In this document: positions 1-6,587 of the stretch, in pieces
Numbering within the stretch: the stretch's first letter is position 1
How the letters are laid out: every line of letters starts with the position of its first letter
NCBI RefSeq assembly: GCF_000829825.1
Contig: NZ_JXSL01000030.1
Location: forward strand, 7,501 to 71,500
Direction: 5' to 3'
From: Paramagnetospirillum magnetotacticum MS-1
GTDB taxonomy: Bacteria; Pseudomonadota; Alphaproteobacteria; Rhodospirillales; Magnetospirillaceae
DNA: 64,000 nucleotides
Translations under genes and position numbers: made by a program
Notes under the pieces: model-generated
Database searches by the model: none
The model's input: only the letters and a program-made list of their open reading frames with translations
What the model was told of the DNA's origin: nothing

Positions 1-390
1 GCTGAACAGGCGCATGCGCCGTCCCTGGATCTGCCCGCCGACGATGAGCGAGGCGACGAAATCGGTGCCGTGGGACTTGAGATGGGCCCCATCGATGGAA
101 TGCACTTCGCGCAACGTGTCGCCCACCAGACGGGCCACCTCGTACATGGACTTGACGCCATAGAGCGAGCGCGAACGGTCGGGACCGTGAAGACGCTCCT
201 CCAGCAGGCTGATCACCGATTGGGTGATGGCCAGATTACCGGCGGCGAGAATGACGATGACCCGGTCCTCGGCCCCATCGAACACGAAGGACTTCTTGAA
301 GGTGGCCACACTGTCCACCCCGGCATTGGTGCGCGAATCCGAGACGAACACCAGACCGGCCTTCAGCCGCATCCCCAGACAATAGCTCAC
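1..390 (-). CDS. Anbu-type proteasome-like peptidase, N-terminal part (runs off window)
   Basis: This is the N-terminal 130 codons of a proteasome-type Ntn-hydrolase of the Anbu family (COG3484), a self-compartmentalising cytoplasmic peptidase. The read-through protein contains the family signature GLVFVSDSRTNAGVD, then AAGNLAITQSV and a GTDFVASLIVGGQ segment. I chose the GTG at 390 because it gives M-SYCLGMRL. Removal of Met would expose Ser2, matching the N-terminal Ser/Thr nucleophile expected in this family, and GGGGGA lies just upstream. An in-frame ATG at 429 would add 13 residues that hide the nucleophile. The C-terminal half lies left of the window, so genes that usually accompany Anbu (transglutaminase-like, alpha-E and circularly permuted ATP-grasp proteins) cannot be assessed. 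Confidence 0.85.
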   Translation of the reverse strand, partial: MSYCLGMRLKAGLVFVSDSRTNAGVDSVATFKKSFVFDGAEDRVIVILAAGNLAITQSVISLLEERLHGPDRSRSLYGVKSMYEVARLVGDTLREVHSIDGAHLKSHGTDFVASLIVGGQIQGRRMRLFS

Positions 391-565
391 GCATTTCCCC
401 CATTGCTTGGCGTCGGAGGTTTTAGCCATCGCAAGGACCGGGCCAGGGATATGTCCAGGTTTTTCCGGCATCCAACGGCGCGGCAGCCCATTTTCCAGGC
501 AGGACCTGCCCAGACGGCAAGCACGACACCGCGCCAGGTCCGACAATACCGTCACATGCAGGAAG

Positions 566-642
566 TGGTCGGGGCGATAGGATTCGAACCTACGACATCC
601 AGCTCCCAAAGCTGGCGCTCTACCAGGCTGAGCTACACCCCG
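566..642 (-). tRNA. tRNA-Pro (anticodon TGG)
   Basis: The minus strand folds as a full cloverleaf of 77 nt. It has acceptor CGGGGTG paired with CGCCCCG, a D arm with TAGCTCAGCCTGGTAGAGC, and an anticodon stem CCAGC/GCTGG with loop TTTGGGA, giving anticodon TGG for proline CCA codons. The T arm contains GGTTCGAATCC, and the 3' CCA is encoded. The gene sits alone between the Anbu peptidase and the DUF192 gene. Confidence 0.96.
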
Positions 643-650
643 ATGGCCGC

Positions 651-679
651 GTTGTAAGGGGTTTGAACGCGGATGGCAA
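651..679 (-). promoter_or_regulatory. Candidate promoter of tRNA-Pro
   Basis: On the minus strand TTGCCA (complement of 674-679) and TACAAC (complement of 651-656) are separated by 17 nt. Transcription would start about 2 nt before the mature tRNA 5' end, after a GC-rich discriminator typical of stable RNA promoters. The match to the sigma-70 consensus is partial, so this is inference. Confidence 0.4.
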
Positions 680-685
680 GGCGGC

Positions 686-1150
686 TCAGCGTCCCCGTTC
701 GAACATGGGATGAACGACCCGGTCGCCGGTCTTCAGCCCCAGGCGCCGCACCGTCCCGGCGGGGATCTCCAATACGCCCAGGACCGGTTCGGACGGCCCA
801 CGGGGTTCGAGGCTGCCGGGAACGGTGTATTGCTCCAGATGAATCACCCGCCCGGTGCGGTCCATGAACAGCATGTCCAGAGGGATCAGCGTGTTCTTCA
901 TCCACATGGACACCTGGCGGGGCGAGCCGAAATCGAACAGCATCCCGGTACCGGCGGGCAGGTCGCGGCGAAACATCAAACCCTGGGACAGTTGTTCGGA
1001 TGTGACGGCCATCTCGACGTTGAAGGCATGGTGCGCGCCCCCCTCGGTCACCACATCCAGCCTGGACGCCCCAAAGGTCACCGACCCGGCGACCGCCCCG
1101 GCCGAAACACCCAGCAGGACAATAATCATCGCAGCGAGGGCGCGAATCAT
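686..1150 (-). CDS. DUF192 family exported protein
   Basis: A 154-residue protein with an N-terminal signal peptide (MIRALAAMIIVLLGVSAGAVAG) followed by a DUF192 domain (COG1430). Family landmarks are QLSQGLMFRRDLPAGTGMLFDF, the MWMKNTLIPLDMLFMD core and a C-terminal VLEIPAGTVRRLGLKTGD. The biochemical function of DUF192 proteins is not established; they are small beta-rich proteins usually found in the periplasm. The open frame continues upstream of the ATG at 1150, but the signal peptide and the GAAAGGGG stretch before that ATG favour this start. The tRNA-Pro gene lies immediately downstream on the same strand. Confidence 0.87.
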   Translation of the reverse strand: MIRALAAMIIVLLGVSAGAVAGSVTFGASRLDVVTEGGAHHAFNVEMAVTSEQLSQGLMFRRDLPAGTGMLFDFGSPRQVSMWMKNTLIPLDMLFMDRTGRVIHLEQYTVPGSLEPRGPSEPVLGVLEIPAGTVRRLGLKTGDRVVHPMFERGR

Positions 1151-1457
1151 GGAGGGACCCCTTTCATGTTGGGACAGCCATGGTGCCCCCGCCCCCCCTC
1201 CATGGCAATAGAGGACTTTGTACCTATGAGCAGATAACAGGTGATTCGTAGATGCGCGCCTCGGAAAAGACGCTCGGAAGAATTGATATCCCGGCGCGGC
1301 CACCGCAATGCGGCGAAAACACACGATTCACCCAATTTGCATAAAATTTTAGCCAAATGTAATTTTAAATATACTTGAAGTTGATCTAACTATTTCATCA
1401 AATTGAGCGGGTGATTTTCCTGTTTTATCCTTGCGAATACTTTGTTATAGTCTTTCT
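1151..1457. other. Intergenic stretch with AT-rich segment
   Basis: No credible gene is seen here. Roughly 1325-1400 is unusually AT-rich for this genome (runs such as TAAAATTTTAG and TAATTTTAAATATAC), suggesting a promoter or protein-binding region. TATAGT at 1446-1451, with a weak TTTTAT 17 nt upstream, is a possible -10 element for the RNA candidate that follows. Confidence 0.4.
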
Positions 1458-1627
1458 CGTGAGCTGGACAGAGGCGAAAGTCTCCGAAGGCCAGAACCGG
1501 AGATACTGCCCTGGGGGGCCTTCCCGCCCATCCCCACCCTCCTTGGCAGGGAGATGCGACCGCACAGTGTCGCGTCTCCGCTTTCTGGTCAAAAGAAGGG
1601 GCGCCGGTGAAAACCGGCGCCCCTTTT
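1458..1627 (+). ncRNA. Candidate structured small RNA of unknown family
   Basis: About 170 nt of non-coding sequence ends in a strong intrinsic terminator and can fold compactly. GGAGATGCGAC near 1550 pairs with GTCGCGTCTCC near 1572; CTGCC near 1507 pairs with GGCAG near 1545; CCAGAA near 1491 pairs with TTCTGG near 1582, closing a multibranch core. No protein gene follows on the same strand, so a riboswitch for a downstream gene is unlikely. The length would suit 6S RNA, but I could not recognise the 6S central bubble, nor SRP, RNase P or tmRNA signatures. Orientation is inferred from the terminator T-run and the possible TATAGT -10; the hairpin is nearly symmetric, so the opposite strand is not excluded. 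Confidence 0.45.
1596..1627 (+). terminator. Strong rho-independent terminator
   Basis: A perfect 12-bp stem, AAGGGGCGCCGG with CCGGCGCCCCTT, encloses the loop TGAAAA and is followed by further T residues. It ends the candidate small RNA and could also act in the opposite direction, since the minus strand reads CCCCTTCTTTT after the stem. Confidence 0.8.
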
Positions 1628-1636
1628 AATTCTATA

Positions 1637-1764
1637 ATACCAACCTGCGGCAAGTGAGACCCATCGCTGGTTGGATAGACGCGCGGGAGGCAAGGACGCG
1701 AAAGGCGTCCGCCCGCCGCATGAGGGCGCTGCGATGATCGGTTTCGATCAGCCCAGCCTGGTAT
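1637..1764. repeat. Dispersed intergenic repeat, copy 1
   Basis: The segment is bounded by imperfect inverted ends (ATACCAACCTG and CAGCCTGGTAT). It carries the core GCGGGAGGCAAGGACGC, then CCGCCCGCC and CATGAGGGCG. The same core, with few changes, recurs at 38855-38900, identifying a repeat family scattered between genes. Confidence 0.6.
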
Positions 1765-1784
1765 AAGCCGGGACTTCGGCGCGA

Positions 1785-2435
1785 TCAGGCCTCGTCTGCG
1801 TCCTCGTCGTGGACCAGACGCCCCGATTCCTCCAGTTCCAGCACCATGCGGACCAGGGCCGACAGACTGTCGGCGGCCATCTTCTCCATGACGCGGGCGC
1901 GATGGATTTCCACGGTCCGCACGCTGATCCCCAATTCCTGGGCGGCGGCCTTGTTGGACAGGCCCTGGGCCACCAGCACCATCACTTCGTATTCGCGCGG
2001 GGTCAGCGAGTTGGCCCGCGCCAGGGTGCCGTCGAGGCGGCGGCGCTCGACCCAGGCGCGTTCACTGCGGGCCAGGGCCTTGTTTACCGCCGCCATGAAG
2101 ACCGCCTCGTCGAACGGCTTTTCGATGAAATCCGAGGCTCCTTCCTTGAGGGCCTGGACCGCCATGCTGACATCGGCATGGCCGGTGATGACGATCAGCG
2201 GCATATCGATATCGCGGTCCTGCAGGACATGCAGCAGATCAATACCGCTCAAACCGGGCATGCGCACATCGGACACCACACAGCCCGGCCCGCCCCCCGT
2301 CAATCCTTCGGCGATGAAGGTCTCGGCATCGGCATAGACCCGAACGGCATGGCCCTCGGCCTCCAGCAGCATGCGCAGGGAATCCCGCACCGCGGGATCA
2401 TCATCCACCACATGAATTTCTTGAGGCGCCGTCAT
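1785..2435 (-). CDS. FixJ-family two-component response regulator
   Basis: A 216-residue regulator with a receiver domain (about residues 5-125) and a LuxR/FixJ helix-turn-helix (about 148-200). The acidic pocket DDD is at 11-13, the phosphoacceptor is D56 in SDVRMPG, and the conserved Lys lies in EKPF. The output domain reads LTPREYEVMVLVAQGLSNKAAAQELGIS in two adjoining stretches, with the recognition helix at SVRTVEIHRARV. It lies downstream of a second FixJ-type regulator and the DctS-like kinase on the same strand, 104 bp away, so it may be co-transcribed. Which kinase phosphorylates it cannot be told from sequence. Confidence 0.9.
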   Translation of the reverse strand: MTAPQEIHVVDDDPAVRDSLRMLLEAEGHAVRVYADAETFIAEGLTGGGPGCVVSDVRMPGLSGIDLLHVLQDRDIDMPLIVITGHADVSMAVQALKEGASDFIEKPFDEAVFMAAVNKALARSERAWVERRRLDGTLARANSLTPREYEVMVLVAQGLSNKAAAQELGISVRTVEIHRARVMEKMAADSLSALVRMVLELEESGRLVHDEDADEA

Positions 2436-2539
2436 GACCGACCTGTCCTTTTAAAGGCAATTCCATCAATGGGTTGGGCACCCAGGCACCCGCACAAGAA
2501 GATGAACCACGGCAAGGCACTTGTAAACCCGTACGGCGA

Positions 2540-3142
2540 TTACCGCCGCTGCGAGAGAAGCTGCGCCAGCTCCACCGCAGTTTTCACCCCCATCTTCTCG
2601 AAAAGATGGGCGCGGTGAACCTCGACGGTGCGCATGGTGATGCCCAGATCATCGGCGATGACCTTGTTCAGCTTGCCCGCCAGCACCTTGTCCATCACCT
2701 GACGCTCCCGGAGTGTCAGGCTCTCCAGACGCTGGGCCAGGGAGGCGGCGGCATGGGCCGAAGCCTGCCGTTCGGCTTCCCAGGCCAGGGCCTCGATCAC
2801 CTTATCGACCAGTTCGTTGTCGTTGAAGGGCTTCTCGACGAAGTCGCGGGCTCCCTTCTTCAAGGCCGACACCGCCATGGGAACGTCGCCATGGCCGGTC
2901 AGGAAAATAACCGGCAGCCGGGCGCCCATTTCGCACAGGCGGTCGAACAGTTCCAACCCGGTCATCCCCTCCATGCGGATGTCGAGTACCAGACAGCCGC
3001 TGCTCGACGGCGTCCAGGCCCCGAGAAAATCCTCGGCCGAGGCGAAGCACTGGGCACTGACGCCGCGCGACTGGAACAGCCAGCCCAGCGCATCCCGAAT
3101 CGCCTCGTCATCATCGACGATAAAGACCACCCCCTTGGTCAT
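2540..3142 (-). CDS. FixJ-family response regulator, DctR-like
   Basis: A 200-residue protein starting MTKGVVFIVDDDEAIRDA, with a receiver domain whose phosphoacceptor is D54 (LVLDIRMEG). The Lys is in EKPFNDNELVD, and a C-terminal LuxR-type helix-turn-helix follows (LTLRERQVMDKVLAGKLNK, then TMRTVEVHRAHLFEKMGV). Its ATG overlaps the TGA of the upstream sensor kinase gene by four bases, so translation is coupled and the two form a cognate pair. The kinase and regulator next to a divergent dctP gene resemble the DctS-DctR system that controls C4-dicarboxylate TRAP uptake in Rhodobacter. The dicarboxylate specificity is inferred from context only. Confidence 0.9.
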   Translation of the reverse strand: MTKGVVFIVDDDEAIRDALGWLFQSRGVSAQCFASAEDFLGAWTPSSSGCLVLDIRMEGMTGLELFDRLCEMGARLPVIFLTGHGDVPMAVSALKKGARDFVEKPFNDNELVDKVIEALAWEAERQASAHAAASLAQRLESLTLRERQVMDKVLAGKLNKVIADDLGITMRTVEVHRAHLFEKMGVKTAVELAQLLSQRR

Positions 3143-5105
3143 CGGGCCATCTCCGGCAAGGTGAACAGAAAGATGCTGCCGCCAGCCGGATTGGGTTCGA
3201 ACCACAGATGACCGCGATGAGCCTCGACGATGGAGCGGCAGATATTCAGGCCCATTCCCATCCCAGTCTCCTTGGTGGTGAAGAACGGACTGAACAGATT
3301 GGCGGCGACCTCGGCGGAAATGCCCGAGCCCCGGTCGGCGACGCGGATTGTCGCCTGACCATCCCCGCTTTGCAACGAGATGCTCAGCACACGCTGCGGC
3401 CGGGGAGTCTGACCCATGGCTTCCATGGCGTTGCGCACCAGATTGAGGATGACCTGTTCGATCAGAACATGGTCGGCCTCGACGCGGGGGCGGGCCATTC
3501 CCGGTTCCAGGGCGAAGGTCAGATCGATGCGGATGCCGCGCTTGCGGGCCTCGGGCTCCTGAAAGCCCACCACGCCTTCGATGATTTCGTCCAGCAGGCA
3601 GGGCCGGACCAGGGGCTCGCTCTTGCGAACGAAATCGTGAATGCGGCGGATGATCTGTCCCGCCCTTTGCGCCTGCGCCCCCAGCTTGGTCAGCGGCGAC
3701 ACCATCTCCTCGGCCCTGGCATCGCCGGCGGCGATGCGGTTCAGGCAGCCGGTGGCATAGGAGGCGATGGCGGAAAGCGGCTGGTTCAACTCGTGCGCCA
3801 GGGTCGAGGCCATCTCGCCCATGGTGATCAGCCGCGCCGTGTGCTGCAGCTTTTCTTGATGCTGGCGCGACAGATCCTCGGCCCGCTTGCGCTCGGTGAT
3901 GTCGAGGACCGAGGCCATCCAGCCGGTGTGGCGCCCCTCGGAATCGATCAGCGGCGCCTCGTAGATCAGGGCGCTGAAGCGTTCTCCGTTCTTGCGCCGG
4001 AAAACCAGTTCGAAGCCTTCCGCGGGCGCCTCGCCCCGCATCACCGCCCGGTGCAGCTCGTAAGTGTGCTCGAGATCCTCGGGCACCCAATAGAGCATGG
4101 GCGGCACCGTGCCGACCAGTTCATCGGCGGTCCAGCCCACCATGTGGCAAAAGGCCGGATTGACATAGCTGATCCGCCCCTCCAGATCGCGGGCCCGCAT
4201 GCCGACGGTCAGCGAATCCTCCATGGCTTTCCTGAAGGAATGCTCGGTGCGAAGCGCCTGCTCGGCCGCCAGACGGCGGCGGACATGGCGGCGCAACGCC
4301 CACAGGCTGGACACCGATAATAGCGAAAGGATGAAAATCGCCGCCGCCAGAACATTGCGCAACAATTTCGGGTCGTTGTGGTAGGAGATGGCCACCAGTT
4401 CCAGACCGTGACCGGGCGGCTCGAAGCGCAGTGTGTAGCTGGCGCCCGGTTCGGCGGGGGACAATTGAGACTTGGCGGCCAGCAGCACGCCGTTGCCGTC
4501 TTGAATCTCCAGCCGATAGGCCTGGGCGAACCACCACGGCACATGATGGGCCAACATTCCATCCAGGGAAAAACGCCGGTCACGGTTCCCGCGAATTGGC
4601 CGCCCCGGAAGAAAGGAACCTGCGCCTCGAAACGCGCGCCCTTGGCCTCCACGGTGAAGGGCGGACCGAAGACCGGGCGCCCCGAGGACCGGGCCAGGGT
4701 GAAGCTGTTCGACCACTGGGGATCGTCGCCCAGCGCGGCTCCCGATTCCGCGGGCGGCATGGATTGAACCACGCCGCCCTTGGAATCGCGAATGATCAGC
4801 CGCTCGATCTCCGGCGCCGCGGAAACCAGCGCCTTGCCCTGCAGGGCGAATTCCGGCGCCGTGGCCCCTTCCCGTCCCGCCAGTTCGGCCAATTGCTCGA
4901 GCCGCTCTATGCCTGACGACAAATGGAAGTAAAGATTCTGCTCGACCCAAAGAATATCCTGGATCAGAACCCGCTTTTCCTCCTCCACCTCGCTGCGGTG
5001 TAAAAGCCACAGCAAAACGCCCAACAGCATGACCACCAGGCCCATGGCCACCACGGGCATGACCTGAATGGCACGGCGGTCTCGGAGGGCTTTGGGTCCT
5101 GTCAT
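3139..5105 (-). pseudogene. DctS-like sensor histidine kinase, reading frame broken by a one-base shift
   Basis: Two overlapping frames together encode one kinase of about 655 residues. The first frame starts at 5105 (RBS GGAAAGGA) with a transmembrane segment (about residues 13-33) and a periplasmic sensor region; it reaches GTVTGVF at about codon 178. The match then continues one frame over with SLDGMLAHHV, a second membrane segment (LLRNVLAAAIFILSLLSV), a PAS domain, the HisKA box HELNQPLSAIASYATG and a HATPase domain (NLVRNAMEAMG, DRGSGIS, GMGMGLNICRSI). The join falls at a run of five A (4569-4573; T in the coding strand). One extra T would restore the frame, so sequencing error, a real inactivating mutation or slippage are all possible. 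The rest of the gene shows no decay and overlaps its regulator. Confidence 0.8.
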
Positions 5106-5119
5106 GGGGTCCTTTCCCG

Positions 5120-5133
5120 TGTGGAACACCACA
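5120..5133. promoter_or_regulatory. Inverted repeat in the kinase/dctP divergent promoter region
   Basis: TGTGG-AACA-CCACA is a perfect 5-bp dyad located 15 bp upstream of the kinase start and about 77 bp upstream of dctP. It is a candidate operator for the adjacent FixJ-type regulator. A TATAGT that could be the dctP -10 lies at about 5158-5163. Confidence 0.3.
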
Positions 5134-5209
5134 ATGGCCGAGGTCCGGCCCGATTCCTATAGTAGTGTGTGACGGCCCCGGCTTAAGAGGCGTCTCGGGA
5201 GGACATTAC

Positions 5210-6223
5210 ATGAAGTTCGGAACCCTCGTGGCGGGGATCGTTGCCGTCTGCGTGCTGTCTTGCGGCGCCATGGCCCAGCAGGCTCAGCCCATCGTCATCA
5301 AGTTCAGCCACGTGGTCGCCCCGGACACCCCAAAGGGCAAGGCCGCCGAATACTTCAAGAAACTGGCCGAGGAGCGGACCAAGGGCCGCGTCAAGGTCGA
5401 AGTCTTTCCCAACAGCATGCTCTACAAGGACAAGGAAGAGCTGGAGGCCCTACAATTGGGCGCCGCCCAGATGCTGGCGCCGTCCCTGGCCAAGTTCGGC
5501 CCGCTGGGGATCAAGGAATTCGAAGTCTTCGACCTGCCCTATATCTTTCCCAGCAAGGACGTTCTGCGCGCCGTCACCGGCGGCCCCGTCGGCGCCAGCC
5601 TGCTGAAAAAACTGGAGACTAAGGGCATTATCGGCCTGGCCTATTGGGACAACGGTTTCAAGATTCTAAGCGCCAACAAGCCCCTCATCTCGCCAGCCGA
5701 CCTCAAGGGCCTCAAGATGCGCATCCAGTCCTCCAAGGTGCTGGACGCTGAAATGCGGGCGCTGAACGCCCAGCCCCAGCCCATCGCCTTCTCGGAAGTC
5801 TATCAGGCGCTGCTGACCGGCGTGGTCAATGGCACCGAAAACCCGCCCAGCAACATGTACACCCAGAAGATGCACGAGGTGCAAAAACACGCGACGCTCA
5901 CCAATCACGGCTATCTCGGCTATGCGGTCATCGTGAACAAGAAGTTCTGGGACAGCCTACCCTCCGACATCCGCGCCATCTTGGAAGGCGCCATGAGCGA
6001 GGCCACGGTCTATGCCAACGCCATCGCCCAGGCCGAAAACGATGACGCGCTAAAAGCCATGAAGGCTTCGGGCAAGACCGAGTTCCACGACCCCACCCCC
6101 GCCGAGCTGGAGGTCTGGCGCAAGACTCTGCTTCCCGTGCACCGGGATATGGAAAACCGGGTCGGCAAGGACCTGATCGAATCCTTCTACAGAGAAGCCA
6201 TCAAGTTCGGGTTCAGGAACTGA
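5210..6223 (+). CDS. dctP: TRAP transporter solute-binding protein, DctP family
   Basis: A 337-residue periplasmic binding protein with a signal peptide ending at AMAQQ. The mature part has the DctP fold signatures IVIKFSHVVAPDTPKGKAAEYFKKL, VEVFPNSMLYKDKEE and KMRIQSSKVLDAEMRALNA (contains the conserved substrate-carboxylate Arg), followed by QALLTGVVNGTENPPSNMY. I placed the start at the ATG at 5210, preceded by GGGAGGA. The DctP family binds C4-dicarboxylates and related organic acids and hands them to DctQM membrane partners. No DctQM pair is adjacent: the next genes on the other strand belong to a TAXI-type system. A dctQM pair without a binding protein lies at 22426-24302. The divergent kinase-regulator pair is the probable controller. 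Confidence 0.92.
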   Translation: MKFGTLVAGIVAVCVLSCGAMAQQAQPIVIKFSHVVAPDTPKGKAAEYFKKLAEERTKGRVKVEVFPNSMLYKDKEELEALQLGAAQMLAPSLAKFGPLGIKEFEVFDLPYIFPSKDVLRAVTGGPVGASLLKKLETKGIIGLAYWDNGFKILSANKPLISPADLKGLKMRIQSSKVLDAEMRALNAQPQPIAFSEVYQALLTGVVNGTENPPSNMYTQKMHEVQKHATLTNHGYLGYAVIVNKKFWDSLPSDIRAILEGAMSEATVYANAIAQAENDDALKAMKASGKTEFHDPTPAELEVWRKTLLPVHRDMENRVGKDLIESFYREAIKFGFRN

Positions 6224-6234
6224 TCCCAAAAAGA

Positions 6235-6576
6235 TCAGAGGCAGGCCCGCAGCCGGGTCTGCCCGTCGTCTTTCCTCAGGTCCCGGCAAACTGTATCGAC
6301 ACATAACCGCCAATCAGCGGTGAAGTCCGAACGGGCCAGGACGATTTCTTCCATCACGATGTTGGGATGCCACACCCAACGCCCGCCCTTGAGAACGGCT
6401 TCGGGCGGGGGCTCCATACCCGCGCCGCTGCCCATGGCCGAGGCTTGATGCAGGATCAGGCGGCCGGACTCGACCCGCCAGTCCTCGCGCCATTCCGCCT
6501 TCTCCACCGAATGGATCCAGGCCAGGGTGAAGTGATCCGATGGCGTCACCACCGCCAGCCCGGCGGCCACGACCAT
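6235..6576 (-). CDS. DUF1850 domain protein of a TAXI-TRAP operon
   Basis: A protein of about 113 residues with a short hydrophobic N-terminus (MVVAAGLAVV) and the DUF1850 landmarks FTLAWIHSVEKAEWREDW, GSGAGMEPPPEA and a WRLC...C pair near the end. DUF1850 genes commonly follow TAXI-type TRAP permeases, as here, and the protein is probably exported, though its role is unknown. The permease stop lies at 6588, 12 bp before this ATG. A TTG at 6591 would overlap that stop and add five residues, so the exact start is uncertain. The gene converges on dctP with an 11-bp gap. Confidence 0.78.
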   Translation of the reverse strand: MVVAAGLAVVTPSDHFTLAWIHSVEKAEWREDWRVESGRLILHQASAMGSGAGMEPPPEAVLKGGRWVWHPNIVMEEIVLARSDFTADWRLCVDTVCRDLRKDDGQTRLRACL

Positions 6577-6587
6577 GCACAATCCGC

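Noticed and set aside
70-657. Long plus-strand ORF over the Anbu and tRNA region
   Set aside because: It reads antisense to the Anbu gene and through the tRNA; its composition is that of a GC-rich shadow frame.
1458-1627. Assignment of the RNA candidate as 6S, SRP, RNase P or tmRNA
   Set aside because: Length suits 6S, but none of the diagnostic motifs of these RNAs was seen.
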